A stretch of DNA of 64,000 bases. Source: Meconema thalassinum. Taxonomy: Eukaryota > Arthropoda > Insecta > Orthoptera > Tettigoniidae. The number at the start of each line of letters is the position of its first letter. The stretch's first letter is position 1. Below the pieces are notes generated by a model, which did no database searches, had not been told where the DNA came from, and saw only the letters and a list, made by a program, of their open reading frames with translations. The position numbers were made by a program, and so were the translations under genes. This document shows positions 11,100 through 21,916 of this stretch, piece after piece. The stretch covers positions 52,635,265 to 52,699,264 of the forward strand of contig OX336393.1 of assembly GCA_946902985.2 (NCBI GenBank). Direction: 5' to 3'.

Positions 11100-12075
11100 G
11101 CCACCACAAAGTTGGCACCAAGGCCGACTGGATGTAAGCGGCGCTCTTCTCTACCGGCCTAGACAATGAGCCTTTCTACTTGAAACCTACTACACCGCTG
11201 ATTTTTTCTCACACCTATCCTTGGTGGCGAGTGCATTCTAGCGGCCACAAGAGGAAATGTTTGGATTACACCTTTGCCATGGGTTCCAACTGCCCGGTAT
11301 AGAGCACAACTCGCATCTATTCGGCCGTGGTTGGCAACGTATAGTTCATCTGATTGCTGGTAGATTTCTCTCGTGCAGACCCGGTGAAGAACTTTGTTAT
11401 AATTAAAAATATATTTTCCATTTCAAAATGCAATCACAAAACAATATATATAAAAAATGTCAAGCAAAAATAATCTCAGGTAGGTTTTGAACCCCGGCCA
11501 AACGGGTGAAAGACTAATGCTTTACAGACTTACATATTACGTCCTAGCAAATAATGATTTGGACTAAATGATTTCTTCACTGGAGTGTATTTTTTTATAA
11601 AGCATTTCTTACAAAGTTTATATTATTTCTATCAGAAGGCTATATTGCATGGAATACTCAAACTAGTGAAATATAGGTCAGGCACAAGATATCAGCTGCC
11701 ATCTTGTCCTGTAACTGAGATGGCTCAGCTTTTTAATGTCACTGCTACCAAGTATGAACTTTAAATATCGAACGGGCCACATCCTTTAGGACAGTTTAAA
11801 CCATTCTCGGTTCGATAATCTGAACTGGTGGTTTCTAAGTTATAGATAATAATGCTTGCATAATTCACACGGCCGCCATCTTGAACTGGTACGACTGATG
11901 ACCTTGTAGTTTGGGCGCAAGACGCATCCCATACGAAGGTATGTTGTTACCAAATTTGGTAGAGATCGGATGATCAGTTTAGTCCTAATTTGATTTTACA
12001 TTTTGAATGTTTGAGTGGCCGGTAGAGGAGAGCGCAGCTTACATCCAGTCGGCCTTGGTGCCAACTTTGTAGTGG
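11100..12075 (+). repeat. Inverted ~55-bp repeat pair
   Basis: caaagttggcaccaaggccg...ctaccggcc at 11105-11160 is repeated in inverse orientation at about 12018-12072. The pair brackets about 0.9 kb, so it may mark the termini of one inserted element. No clear target duplication seen. Confidence 0.6.
11517..11700 (+). repeat. Dispersed direct repeat, copy 1
   Basis: About 175 bases (tggactaa, ttcttcactgga, aaactagtgaaatataggtc, ggcacaagatatcagctgc) recur at 12756-12928, where they interrupt the Tc1 pseudogene. Confidence 0.8.
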
Positions 12076-12290
12076 CTGAAGTGACACCATGATGGCGGCG
12101 ATATAAAACATGACACTGAGGTGCCCTTTGCTATTTCTACCTCTGTACCAAATTTCGTTCAATTTGGTTTCACCATGTTCGAATTGATAGGGGGGGGGAC
12201 AGACATCAGAGTACACATACTCGCACACAGAGACAGACACACAATTTTTGGCCCTATGAAGATCTCATAAATCTACTTTCATTTTTTGGA
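11925..12290 (+). repeat. Single unit of the GATCGG/GGCGGCGATATAAAAC repeat family
   Basis: Contains ttggtagagatcggatgat, ggcggcgatataaaacatga, cctctgtaccaaatttcg, then a G run, gacagacatcagagtacac and a CA-rich stretch. The same order forms a 293-bp tandem array at 60.1-61.4 kb. Probably the tail of a transposable element. Confidence 0.75.
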
Positions 12291-12687
12291 AAAGGCAGCT
12301 CTAGTAAGGTGGACAACAACTCATCAGACATGGCAGCAAGAAGATGGAAGCGTACTCTCTTTATGGATGAGGTCTCCATTGGTTTGCACCCATACAGTAG
12401 GAGCATTCGAGTGTAGCAACAAGTGGGTGAGAGATTTTATGAGTCTTTCATCCTGGAATGCCACCAAGAGCAAGGAGGATCAGTCATGTTTTGGGGTGGA
12501 ATCGTGTCTGGTCGACGTACGCCTCTAATTCCTATCCACGGTAACATGACTGGTCTGTTATACAGAGACAACATCCTCAAACCTGTTGTTACAGGATTCG
12601 CTGCCACAATGGGTGAGGGCTTTACACTAGTGAATGATAATGCTCGCCCGATCAAGCAAGGATGGTCAATCAGTTCCATCAGATGCA

Positions 12688-12735
12688 CTCGGCCTCTCAA
12701 CAGGCCACACGACAAAAATAAAAAAAAATTAAAAA
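12688..12735 (+). mobile_element. 5'-truncated SINE-A fragment (48 bp)
   Basis: Only the last part of SINE-A plus its A-rich tail (ctcggcctctc...ccacacgacaaaa). Flanked by the exact duplication atcagatgca (12678-12687, 12736-12745), so it is a very short but complete retroposition event. Confidence 0.8.
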
Positions 12736-12755
12736 ATCAGATGCATCGTTATCAA

Positions 12756-12928
12756 TTGACTTACATATAATGTCCTAGCGAATGATGATTTGGACTAACG
12801 ATTTCTTCACTGGAATATATTTTTTTATAAAGCATTTTTTACAAAGTTTATATTATTTCTATCAGTGGGATATATTGCATGCAATACTCAAACTAGTGAA
12901 ATATAGGTCAGGCACAAGATATCAGCTG
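12756..12928 (+). repeat. Dispersed direct repeat, copy 2
   Basis: Matches 11517-11700 and sits inside the Tc1 pseudogene between the DNARP and IEHAW parts of the transposase. Confidence 0.8.
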
Positions 12929-13283
12929 CGGACATGAACTGTATTGAACATGCATGGAAAGAGCTCGAGGGCAATTTAGCACCATCCCAAACCTCAAACA
13001 AATAAACAGCAACTGATTGAAGCTGCTGTCCAGGAGTGGGATTATCTGCCCCAAACCACGTTGGTTCGTTGGTGCTCAGTATGCCTTGTCATCTGCAAGC
13101 ATGCCTTAGGGCTCGTGGTGGCCACACAACATGAAAAGGATGTTAGTGTGCTCAGTCCAACAATATCACTTTCGTTATTCGTTGTGTTAGTCTCCTTTGC
13201 AGAGCAGAATGTGTGTTGTTTTTCTTTGTATGTACCCTATATTGATGATTACATATACATAGCAAAATAAACAAATCGCTAAA

Positions 13284-13880
13284 TCACAATATGTGAAACT
13301 TCTTTTTGAGCACTGTATGTTCATCATCATGATCTTCTACAGTTTCCAGTTGCATTCTCCTAACATGTCCGTGCCAACTCATTCGTGACTTCTCTATGAT
13401 CTCTCGTAAGGGATTCTCTTCCACAATCTCTCTCACTCTCTCATCTCTTACTCTATCCCTTCTTGTTATTCCTAATCTTCTTCTCTGAAATTTCATTTCG
13501 CAAGCGTGGATCCTGCTCACCTGTCTCTTCTTCATAACCCACGTTTGAGATGCGTAGTTGAGTATTGGGACATAATACGTTCGATACAATACCCGTTTGC
13601 TCTTCCGGGGCACGTCCCTGCTCCATACCAGACCTCTCACGCTCTGCAGGAATCCATGGGGTTGCCTTCCTCTCTCACTGATCTCCTTGTCATTTCTACC
13701 ACTTACTTGTCATTTCTACCACCTACTTCTATTAATGTACACTCCCTAGATACTTGAAACTATCCACCTTTAGTACTTCTCCTCCTATCATTATATCTGT
13801 TGTTACTCTTCCCCTATTTCTCGTTGTCACCATCATTTCACATTTCTTTGCATTGAATTTGTTACTTACAGTAATTTTAA
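13284..13880 (-). pseudogene. LINE reverse transcriptase C-terminal fragment
   Basis: - strand gives VWSRDVPRKSKRVLYRTYYV, YASQTWVMKKR, MKFQRRRLGITRRDRVR and MSWHGHVRRM, with upstream FNAK-type sequence near 13850. Same family as 63240-64000. Frameshifted and truncated. Confidence 0.8.
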
Positions 13881-14289
13881 AAATTTCACCGAGTTCACTG
13901 AGTCAATACATAGGCCTATAACTGTTTTGTATGTTTCAAGCCTTATAGCCCCTTCTTCAGCAACCTGTTGTTTTAAATTAATTTACAGTATTTTATTTAT
14001 TTCGGTTTTCAAAAAACTACCGTATTTGATTACGGTAGCCCAAGACAAGAAGTGTTGATGGGCTGACATAAATTGTAACAAGGCAACACTGAAAGATTGT
14101 TGCTATGTCAGACATGGGCAGGGCCAGATGCAATACAAAATAATGTAGGTGGGCCCTGAAAAAGAACAACACATGTTTATAGATTATGAACTTTTTATTT
14201 CTGAATGTTAAATCAAACAACACTTACAGGCTACAAATAGTAGAAAACTTAGGAAAAAGGAACACACCTTCATTATTTGTTAGAAGAGG
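13881..14289 (+). other. Intron b-c, nothing recognised
   Basis: AT-rich sequence with no supported gene or repeat. Confidence 0.45.
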
Positions 14290-14760
14290 AAGGAGTATGT
14301 GGCAAGTGAAACTGTGACTGTGCTTCTAAAAGTTTTTCATAAACTGGGATGAGCTGATTCTTAGTAGCACAGCTAAATGGTGGTCTGTCAATCTATTTCT
14401 GACGCTATTTTTTGCAAAGCTTCATTGTAGAAAATACCTGTTCACAGATATAGTAAGATGCGAACATGGCAGTTATCTTCTGTGCATGAGATTTCAAGTT
14501 TGAGAAGTTCGATTTTGGTAGGGCCTTGTAGAACTCAATTTTCGAAACGTTGAGGAATAGTTGCTTTAATTCGTTGTTACATTGTAACTTAATCAGTTCT
14601 AGCTGCAACTCTATTACACAATTTCACAGTCAACATTAAATAGCATGCTGAAAACGTCCAAGTTCTGTTCAATAACTTTGTAGTTCTGAAATCTTCATTC
14701 AAATTCGTCGTGGAGATTTTTTACACAAAAAGATATTACACAAAATGCATAAACACAATG
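14290..14760 (-). pseudogene. hAT transposase C-terminal fragment
   Basis: The - strand frame 14608-14405 reads LIKLQCNNELK, then KITAMFASYYICEQVFSTMKL, the hAT dimerisation-region signature. Out-of-frame continuation RLTDQHL...LLRIS lies just after it. Stops and frameshifts show it is dead. Confidence 0.75.
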
Positions 14761-15044
14761 AGATTGAAATAGGCTTTTTACTTCTAGGTACACAGAACAG
14801 GAAATATGATCTATGTGTAATTGTAGGTACTGTTGTATAATTCGAAACCATGTCACGGGCCGGAGTAGACTAGCAAAAGGGCCGCACTGGGCCCCTGACT
14901 GTGCTATATGAAGACTTTGTGTGTTGACTGGGAACTAAACTCTTGTCCTTCCTTAGCCTTCCCAGCAGAGTGTTGATTTGTGTTATAAAATGTATAAAAT
15001 TACAATGCAAAATACAATAGAAATGAGGTCCTTGTGTATTTTAG

Positions 15045-15260
15045 GTGCTGCTACCAACTGCACTGGGCATTCTTGCTATGAGGCACTTTGTCCACTGGAC
15101 TCGTTCCCCGACCCGACACTGCCTGGGAGTCCCTGTGTCTGTAGACTGGATGGATGTGAGCCAGTCCTCTGTAAGGAAGGAACTAGACGTGTCTTGAAGC
15201 GAAAGGCACGAGGTGTTCCTGGCGACTGTTGTGATATCTACAGTTGTGTCTTACCTACAG
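15045..15260 (+). CDS. CRIM1: CRIM1 exon c: VWC-like module 3 (near-duplicate of module 1)
   Basis: 72 codons, acceptor gtattttag, donor cag|gtactt, phase 1-1. Ten cysteines. It resembles exon a much more than the adjacent exon b: shared words are TLPGSPC/ATPGSPC, RVLK and VPGDCCDIY, and both lack the internal CC pair. This suggests an intragenic duplication that gave a 1-2-1' order. Vertebrate CRIM1, as I recall it, has only two such modules, so this appears to be an extra one. It could also be an alternative exon, because leaving it out preserves frame. Confidence 0.88.
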
Positions 15261-16064
15261 GTACTTGTGACCAAATACCTTATGTCTTCATGAGTCAGTA
15301 ACTAGCAAATTCATAACAAGAATTAGGTGCTACATATGGAATATGTAAGGAAATAATTTTTATGCCATTCTGTGATAAATTCCAGCATCTTTTACCCACA
15401 AATTGTCTGCATTCACAAATTCTGCAATGCATACAGAATATCCATGCATTTTACTGTCGGGTTAACAATATTCAACAATACTTATATTTTAATCAACAAC
15501 GAGCATTTGCTCCTGCTAGGTAAGAAAGCTTTGCTAGACAAAGGTCTATGTTCACTGTAGAAGTTATGACTTTCATTCATTTTTTAGTCATGTGGCACAA
15601 CTCGTGAATAATTAGTTGATCCAAGAGAGATTATAGTAATTAACCAATGTCTTTGTTGTTTGTTTCTGGATAATTATGTCAGACAAAAATTGACGTTATA
15701 TAGCCTACGCTCCAAACTTTTGAGTTGGACCCATTCACAGAACCCACTTTTCAATTTCATTTTTGCTCTCCACATAGCAACTATTGGATGACTTGTGCCT
15801 GTCATTTGATTAACTTAGTTTTGCAATGTAATATGAGAGGTCAGATTATCATGTATTTTTTTCTGCCCTTCAAAAGTTCAACTTCGTTGGCATAGAATTG
15901 GAGAAGCTGATCTAGACACTCGACCACTGATCCAGTGAAGATGCTTCTATGAAATGAAGGCAGCGAGTAGTTTTACATGACCGTTAATCTCGCGATGATG
16001 AGCCACTGGTGTATGAAATGATTTAAATGCAGAGTTGTGTGAAACCTATGGCCCTGTGTTCCAG
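15261..16064 (+). other. Intron c-d
   Basis: Mostly unassigned AT-rich intron. At 15965-16012 there is a reverse-strand SINE-B 3' fragment (gtagttttacatgaccg, ttaatctcgcgat). No gene. Confidence 0.55.
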
Positions 16065-16250
16065 AAGGAGACATTTCCTGTGACTGGAAAGGGAAGAAGA
16101 TTGAGCATGGGTTTTCATTTCTGGTGAATCCTTGCGAGCAGTGTAACTGCAGCTCTGGTATTATCTTCTGTGAGACGCTCTGCCCAGAGCTTCCTGCCTA
16201 CTGCCAGACAACCAAGATCCCAGATGGAGAATGCTGTCCCATCTGTGTGT
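16065..16250 (+). CDS. CRIM1: CRIM1 exon d: canonical VWC domain 1
   Basis: 62 codons, acceptor tgttccag, donor t|gtaagt, phase 1-1. One complete von Willebrand factor type C (chordin-like) domain with ten cysteines: CDWKGKKIEHG, then CEQCNC, then a closing GECCPIC. VWC domains of this family bind BMPs. The junction codon with the next exon is TCG (Ser), the only junction in the window not starting with G. The 4-kb TTAA element with the splice-donor-like array starts about 250 bases downstream in the same intron. Confidence 0.92.
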
Positions 16251-16749
16251 GTAAGTATCTACCTATCCTGAGGCAGCAATTTACAACAAATATTCTGTGT
16301 GTGATCTAGCAGGAATGGTGCATGTTTGAGATTTCTGCCTTGCTGTAAGTCTTCTAATTCTATCCAGCATACAATGTTTCTCATCTTGAGATTACACAAC
16401 AATACACAGGTGAGCAAATTATTAGGATCAAATAAAGAATTTAAATAAGACACAATTTAGTATTCAAAATCACTTTATTGACCATCTGCTGACCCTACTT
16501 AACTCTCTTAGTGCCAAGCCATTTCCTTAAATACGAGTACTTGCCAAGAATGCCAAGCCATTTTCAATGATTATGCAGGCTATTCGGAAAAAAAATCATA
16601 AATACCACATTTTCAAATCATTATTTTTGCTTTGTTTTATAAACAACTAGCAGTAGTGCCCGGCTTCGCCCGGTGGAATGATGATAATGTATCAAAGGCT
16701 CCTTAGAAATATAATGGACATAAAATCTAGGTTATTTCCCCCCCCCCCA

Positions 16750-17125
16750 AAGACAATGAGGGCGTAATATCTAGGTCATTTGCCCTTTTGATAAGGATGA
16801 TAATGAAAACTACTGTTGAATTGACACGTCAAACTTACAAACTACCGTAATAGAAATACATATTTCAAAATTCACAGGCGAGGAAGACTTATTGTGTGTG
16901 GTGATTAATGGTGTAATGGGCGTAACATCTAGGTCATTTGCCCTTATGATGAGGATGATGAGGGAAACTACTACCTGTATTGAATTGACACTTCAACTTA
17001 TAATGTACACAATGTACTGTAATAAAAATAAATATTTTAAAAATCACAGTCGAGAAAGACTTTATGCGGCGGTGATTAGTGGTATGATGCGCGTAACATC
17101 TAGGTCATTTGCACTTATGATGATG
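16750..17125 (+). repeat. ~160-170-bp tandem repeat, about 2.5 units
   Basis: ggcgtaa(t/c)atctaggtc, then atttgccctt and a gatgatga run, recurs near 16760, 16918 and 17089, with intervening gaattgacac and tcacag..gag(g/a)aagac segments. Confidence 0.75.
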
Positions 17126-17914
17126 ATAATAATAAGGTAATGAAAAAATGACTACTAAACGAACATGCTGTAATTTACAACTGATATAGGTAATTCAGAT
17201 GTCTAGCTTCGATGTCTTCCAAAGTCTCAACCTTATTTTCTGGCTTAGGCCTGTACTCGATGCGTCTATTGAAAGAGCTTATGGCGTACTGCTCGGCAAA
17301 GAAAATGGGTCCAAGCTGCACGAACCTGAGATGATCGTAGATGATGACGAAATATGATGACACACGTTCGGGGTTCCCCGTCGTATTTAGATTGGCTGGG
17401 GAATCACTCACTCTTTCGCAACACCACAGTGGCTTGACCAAAACGGCCCTGTGCTGGCATCAGTATAGACAGCTCTGGAAAGTCATCTCATGTCACCTCG
17501 CGATGAATCAGCAAGCTATTCTCGCAACTGCCCCCCCCCCCCCCAGAGTCTCACAACTTGTGGGACGTGGGTTGGCGACCACCAGACCCCAGCTGAGACT
17601 GACATCGCTTCTACTTCCTGGTGCCAGACTCCTTTCAGTTCTCTTTCCTGTCGGCCTCCCTTGGTCAACTCTTGTTCTCTTCCGACCCCGACTGTATTAG
17701 GGCATCCGAGGGCTAGGGAGTCTTTCAATTTCCCGCTTAATTGGCCGTTGTCTCATCTTTCCTGATGCCCTCATTCTTCGAGGGGTCTGCCTTCTATTCC
17801 GTTTCATTATATCTCCTGTCTTCTTCTCAAGGCCCTCAAAGAGGCAGGGTGTGTGTAGCCCCACCATTTCTGGTACACCCTCAAGGGCTCATGGCGGGTG
17901 AGTTTGGAAGCTGG

Positions 17915-19957
17915 CAACCCCGAGTTATTCCTGAGCTAAATGCAGGGAATGGAGAGGTATGTCAGAAATTTAAAGTGGACAGTGATACTCGTTGGGTTCC
18001 AAAGAGTAAGTATAAAAATATTGATCCAGATTGGTGAAACGATGTAGATTTGTAACAAAGGGTCTAAATACAGGGAATGGAATGCTCTGTCCGAAAGTTC
18101 AAGCAGGCAGTGTTACTCGTCGGGTTCCAAAGGGTAAGTAACTTACATAAAGATTGGTTGAGATGGGTGAAACTAAGTAGATTTTTGCCAAAGAGCCTAA
18201 ATGCGGTAAATGGAATGGTCTATCCGAAATGTCATGTAGAAAGTGTTACACGTCGGGTTCCAAAGGGTGAGTATGTAAAATTTGGCTCAGATCGGTGAAA
18301 CAGGGTAGATTTTGCCAAAGGGCCTAAATGCAGGAAATGGAGTTGTCTGTCCAAAGTTTTAAGTGGACAGTGTTACTCGTCGGGTTCCAAAGGGTAAGTA
18401 TACAAATTTAGGTTCAGATCGGTGAAACGATGTAGATATGTGCAAAAGGGTCTAAATGCAGGGAATGGAGTGGTCTGTCCGAAATTCCAAGTGGACAGTG
18501 TTACTCATCGGGTTCCAAAGGGTAAGTATACACGTTTTTTTTCGATCGGTGAACGATGTAGATTTGTGCCAAAGGGCCTAAATGCGAGGAATGGAGTGGT
18601 CTGTCCGAAATTTCGAGTGGAAGGTGTTACTCGTCGAGTTGCAAAGGGTAATTATTTGAGATCGGTGAAACAGTGTAGTTTTGTGCCAAAGGGCCAAAAA
18701 GCAGGGAATAGTGTGGTCTGTCCGAAATTTAAAGTGAACAGTGTTACTTGTCGGGTTCCAAAGGGTAAGTATGTATAATTTGGGTCAGATCGGTGAAACG
18801 GTGTAGATTTGTGCCAAACGGCCTAAATGCAGGGGTTGGAGTGGCCTTTCCGCAATTTCAAGCAGACTGTGTTAGTCGCAGTGTTCCAAAGGGTAAATAT
18901 ACACATTTTGGTTGAGATCGGTGAAACGGTGTAGATTTGGGCCAAAGGGCCTATATGCAGGGAATGGAGTGGTCTGTCCGCAATTTCAAGCAGACAGTGT
19001 TACTCGTAGGGTACCAAAGGATAAGTATCCGAATGTTGGTTCTGATCGGTGAAACGGTGTAGATTTGTGCCAAAGGACCTAAATGCAGGGAATGGGGTGG
19101 TCTGTCCGAAATTTTAAGTGGATAGTGTTACTCGCAGGGTACCAAAGGGTAAGTATACAAATTTTGGTTCAGATCGGTGAAACGGTGTAGATTTGTTCCA
19201 AAGGGCCTAAATGCAGGGAATGGAGTGGTCTGTCTGCAATTCCAAGCAGACAGTATTTCTCGCAGGGTACCAAAGGGTAAGAATACGAATGTTGGTTCTG
19301 ATCGGTGAAACGGTGTAGATTTGTGCCAAGGGACCTAAATGCAGGGAATGGGGTGGTCTGTCCAAAATTTTAAGTGGATAGTGTTAACGCAGGGTTCCAA
19401 AGGGTAAGTATACAAATTTTGGTTCAGATCGATGAAACGGTGTAGATTTGTGCCAAAGGGCCTAAATGCAGGGGATGGAGTAGCCTCTCCGCAATGTACA
19501 GCAGACAGTGTTAGTCGCAGTGTTCCAAAGGGTAAATCTACAAATTTTTGTTGAGATCGGTGAAACGGTTTAGATTTGGGACAAAGGGAATGGAATGGTC
19601 TGTCCGCAATTTCAAGCAGACAGTGTAACTCGCGGGGTTCCAAAGGGTAAGTATACAAATTTTGGTTCAAATCGGTGAATCGGTGTAGATTTGGACCAAA
19701 GGGCCTAAATGCACCGAATGGGGTGGTCTGTCCGAAACTTTAAGTAGACAGTGTTACTCGCAGTGTTCCAAAGGGTAGGTATACAAATTTTGGTGCAGAT
19801 CGGTGAAACGGTGTATATTTGTGCAAAAGGGCCTAAATGCAGGGAATGGGGTGGTCTGTCCGAAATTTAAAGTTGACAGGGTTACCCGCAGGGTTCCAAA
19901 GGGTAAGTATACAAATTTTGGTTCAGATCGGTGAAGCGGTGTAGATTTGTATACATA
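17915..19957 (+). repeat. ~127-bp minisatellite, 16 units
   Basis: Each unit contains gatcggtgaaac, gtgtagatttgtgcc, aaagggcctaaatgcaggg, gtggtctgtccg and ends gttccaaagggtaagtat. Successive units are 127-128 bases apart, e.g. gatcgg at 19172, 19300 and 19427 (gatcga in the last). Units diverge by point changes, so the array is not very recent. The open frames across it (17741-18778) are by-products of the repeat. Confidence 0.92.

Positions 19958-19960
<3 letters not shown>

Positions 19961-20006
<46 letters not shown>
19961..20006 (+). repeat. (GACA)n microsatellite
   Basis: About eleven gaca units directly after the last minisatellite unit, resembling the simple-repeat tail of a retroposon. 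A (tg)n run follows near 20120-20146. Confidence 0.95.
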
Positions 20007-20011
<5 letters not shown>

Positions 20012-20120
20012 TTTGTGCTTTATATACCGTATATAGAAGATACCTCATTCTTTCATACATTAAGTTCATAAAAATAAATACTGCATCTAAACCTTTTTAA
20101 TGGAGGTTATTCTGTTTTTT

Positions 20121-20151
<31 letters not shown>

Positions 20152-20548
20152 ATCAATTTTGAGTCTAAATTAAGGACACCTAAGAGCCATATTCGAAGAA
20201 ACACTACGTTTCCAGCTGTATAAAGTTCTTAGATACATCTGTAGGCAGAAAACTTCAACAAGAAGAAAGCAACTGCACCACAATTTTGGTAGGAACGTGC
20301 GTGATTGGGGGAGCGCTAAGGGATGGCGTCAATACGAACTCAAACGTATCGCGTGACGGACTTTGAAGGAAAAAATTAGACACCGCACAGGCAAGCTTGG
20401 AACCTCACCTTTCCAACAGTATCAAATAATCATGGACATATGCCTACAGAAATCTACAAATAAACGATAAACAGCAGAATCGGCGTTGGCACTTTTGGCG
20501 CGAGCAGCGAGAGCCAATCTGATTGGTGCGTGGCACTAAGAGGGTTAA

Positions 20549-21194
20549 TATTGTTTTCTCCCAGGTGGACTTAAAACTTTCCCATAGAGAAATGTGTCGG
20601 TAAATTTTCGGAATGGGAGATTCTGAGGGATACCTGGTCTGTCTTCTCTTTCATCATTGACTTTGAAATGTACCCTCTAGATCACGTGATTTCATCCATG
20701 GTCCACGAATCTTTGAATAGTCCACCAGTAATAAAATACTTGGAATCCCTTTGCTCTAAATTCACACGTAAACTAGAATTTAGCAATCCAAACAAAACAT
20801 GTGGCATTCTGCATTAGCAAGGCTCCTCTTTTAGTGCATTTCTAAAAATCATTTTACCATCAGTTTCTTAAAAGAAAATGTAGTTTAGACTATTTGGTTA
20901 AACATTTAACATTATTTCAGTGCCTTGCAAAAGATTTTTACTGCATTAAGTCATGAAAAGTAACAATGAAATGTTGGAAAATTCTAATAATTTACACACC
21001 TCTGTATTACGATGGGGCAATTGCCAGAGTGTGTGCACAACAATTACCATCAAATACAAGGAAATGAAGCTAGATGGCAACATGGGTCTTACCTCACAAT
21101 GTTACCAATCATCAAAACCTTATTTAATGGATTTTGATTGATATTCATACCGATCTATGAACTAGTGGAAAATAATAATGGCAACATAGTTTGG
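20549..21194 (+). other. Intron d-e, nothing recognised
   Basis: AT-rich spacer between the TTAA element and the SINE-C copy. No gene or repeat identified. Confidence 0.5.
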
Positions 21195-21206
21195 CAAGAG
21201 AGGTTG

Positions 21207-21718
21207 GTTGGTTGGTTCCTAAGTTTAGGGGCTGCGACGATGCGGTCACCCCGTGTACTTTGGGTGTGTGTAGAATATGTCTGATAACGGGTGTTAATTG
21301 TGATGACTGTCTTAGTGAGTGTTATCTGTTTTGTAATTCAAGTAAGGACTGCAGACTTTTGAATTTTTCAAATAGTTCCTACTTTTGCCGCCAAATGCCA
21401 CTGTCGACGACTCTAGTTCAGAACTTAGCTACCAGACGGCACCGCAGTCGGCTCTTGGCAACGAACGTAGGAACCTAAGAGCATTGTTTACATTCTTAAC
21501 CTATACAATTAAGCTTCACACAGGTGTAATTAGTGGAAGGTTCTTTAACATGTCATAAATCTATGACATGGGGCCGCCGTGTTTACTTCCCCTCCGAAGG
21601 AAGGCATAATGAAGGATGTTTAACGCTCTTAAAAAATCCGACGACTTCGGCCGGGTTTGAACCCGCGATCTTGGGCATAGAAGCTCAGCATGCCACCGAC
21701 TACGCCACCGAAGCCGCT
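21207..21718 (-). mobile_element. SINE-C, full length
   Basis: Complete reverse-orientation copy, from the ggttggttcct end to the tRNA-like head. Exact 12-base duplication caagagaggttg at 21195-21206 and 21719-21730. Confidence 0.88.
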
Positions 21719-21916
21719 CAAGAGAGGTTGAACAGGACAGTGGAGAGCTGTCTGGCACAAGTTGTGAAGGGTTAAGTGACATTTAGTGCTTTGGGTTGTA
21801 GCGTTCTGAGTTCCGGTACCATACTTGCTCTTCAAATGTTTATGATACAATTTAAATTTCGAAGTGATTCTTGACTCAAAGAACTTGTTTTTATTTGATT
21901 TGAAATTCTGATTATG

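Larger units (their letters stand above)
12290..13140 (+). pseudogene. Tc1-type transposase pseudogene
   Basis: Broken frames show LFMDEVS (first Asp), GERFYE, GGSVMFWGGIVSGRRTPL, HGNMTGLLYRDNILKP, FTLVNDNARP (second Asp) and, after an insertion, CIEHAWKELEG (Glu) and VQEWD. This is the DD34E Tc1 catalytic triad. Stops, a SINE-A fragment and a 170-base repeat interrupt it, so it is inactive. Confidence 0.85.
16503..20544 (+). mobile_element. TTAA-flanked piggyBac-type non-autonomous element (4.04 kb)
   Basis: Left end TTAA|CTCTCTTAGTGCCA and right end, reversed, TTAA|CCCTCTTAGTGCCA: 13 of 14 bases match, flanked by TTAA at 16499-16502 and 20545-20548. TTAA duplication with C-rich ends ending in GTGCC is the piggyBac hallmark. 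No transposase is recognisable. Inside are, in order, tagtgcccggcttcgcccgg (16650), a ~165-bp repeat, a 16-unit ~127-bp array, (GACA)n and (TG)n. The internal cargo looks like another element (ttcgcccg ... gacagaca) that entered first or later. Confidence 0.7.

Noticed and set aside
17741..18778. Protein-coding frames across the minisatellite
   Set aside because: Frames of 73-118 codons arise because the repeat is stop-poor in some registers; no initiation context or family.
17915..19957. CRISPR-like regularly spaced repeats
   Set aside because: Unit of ~127 bases repeats throughout with no unique spacers; eukaryotic minisatellite.
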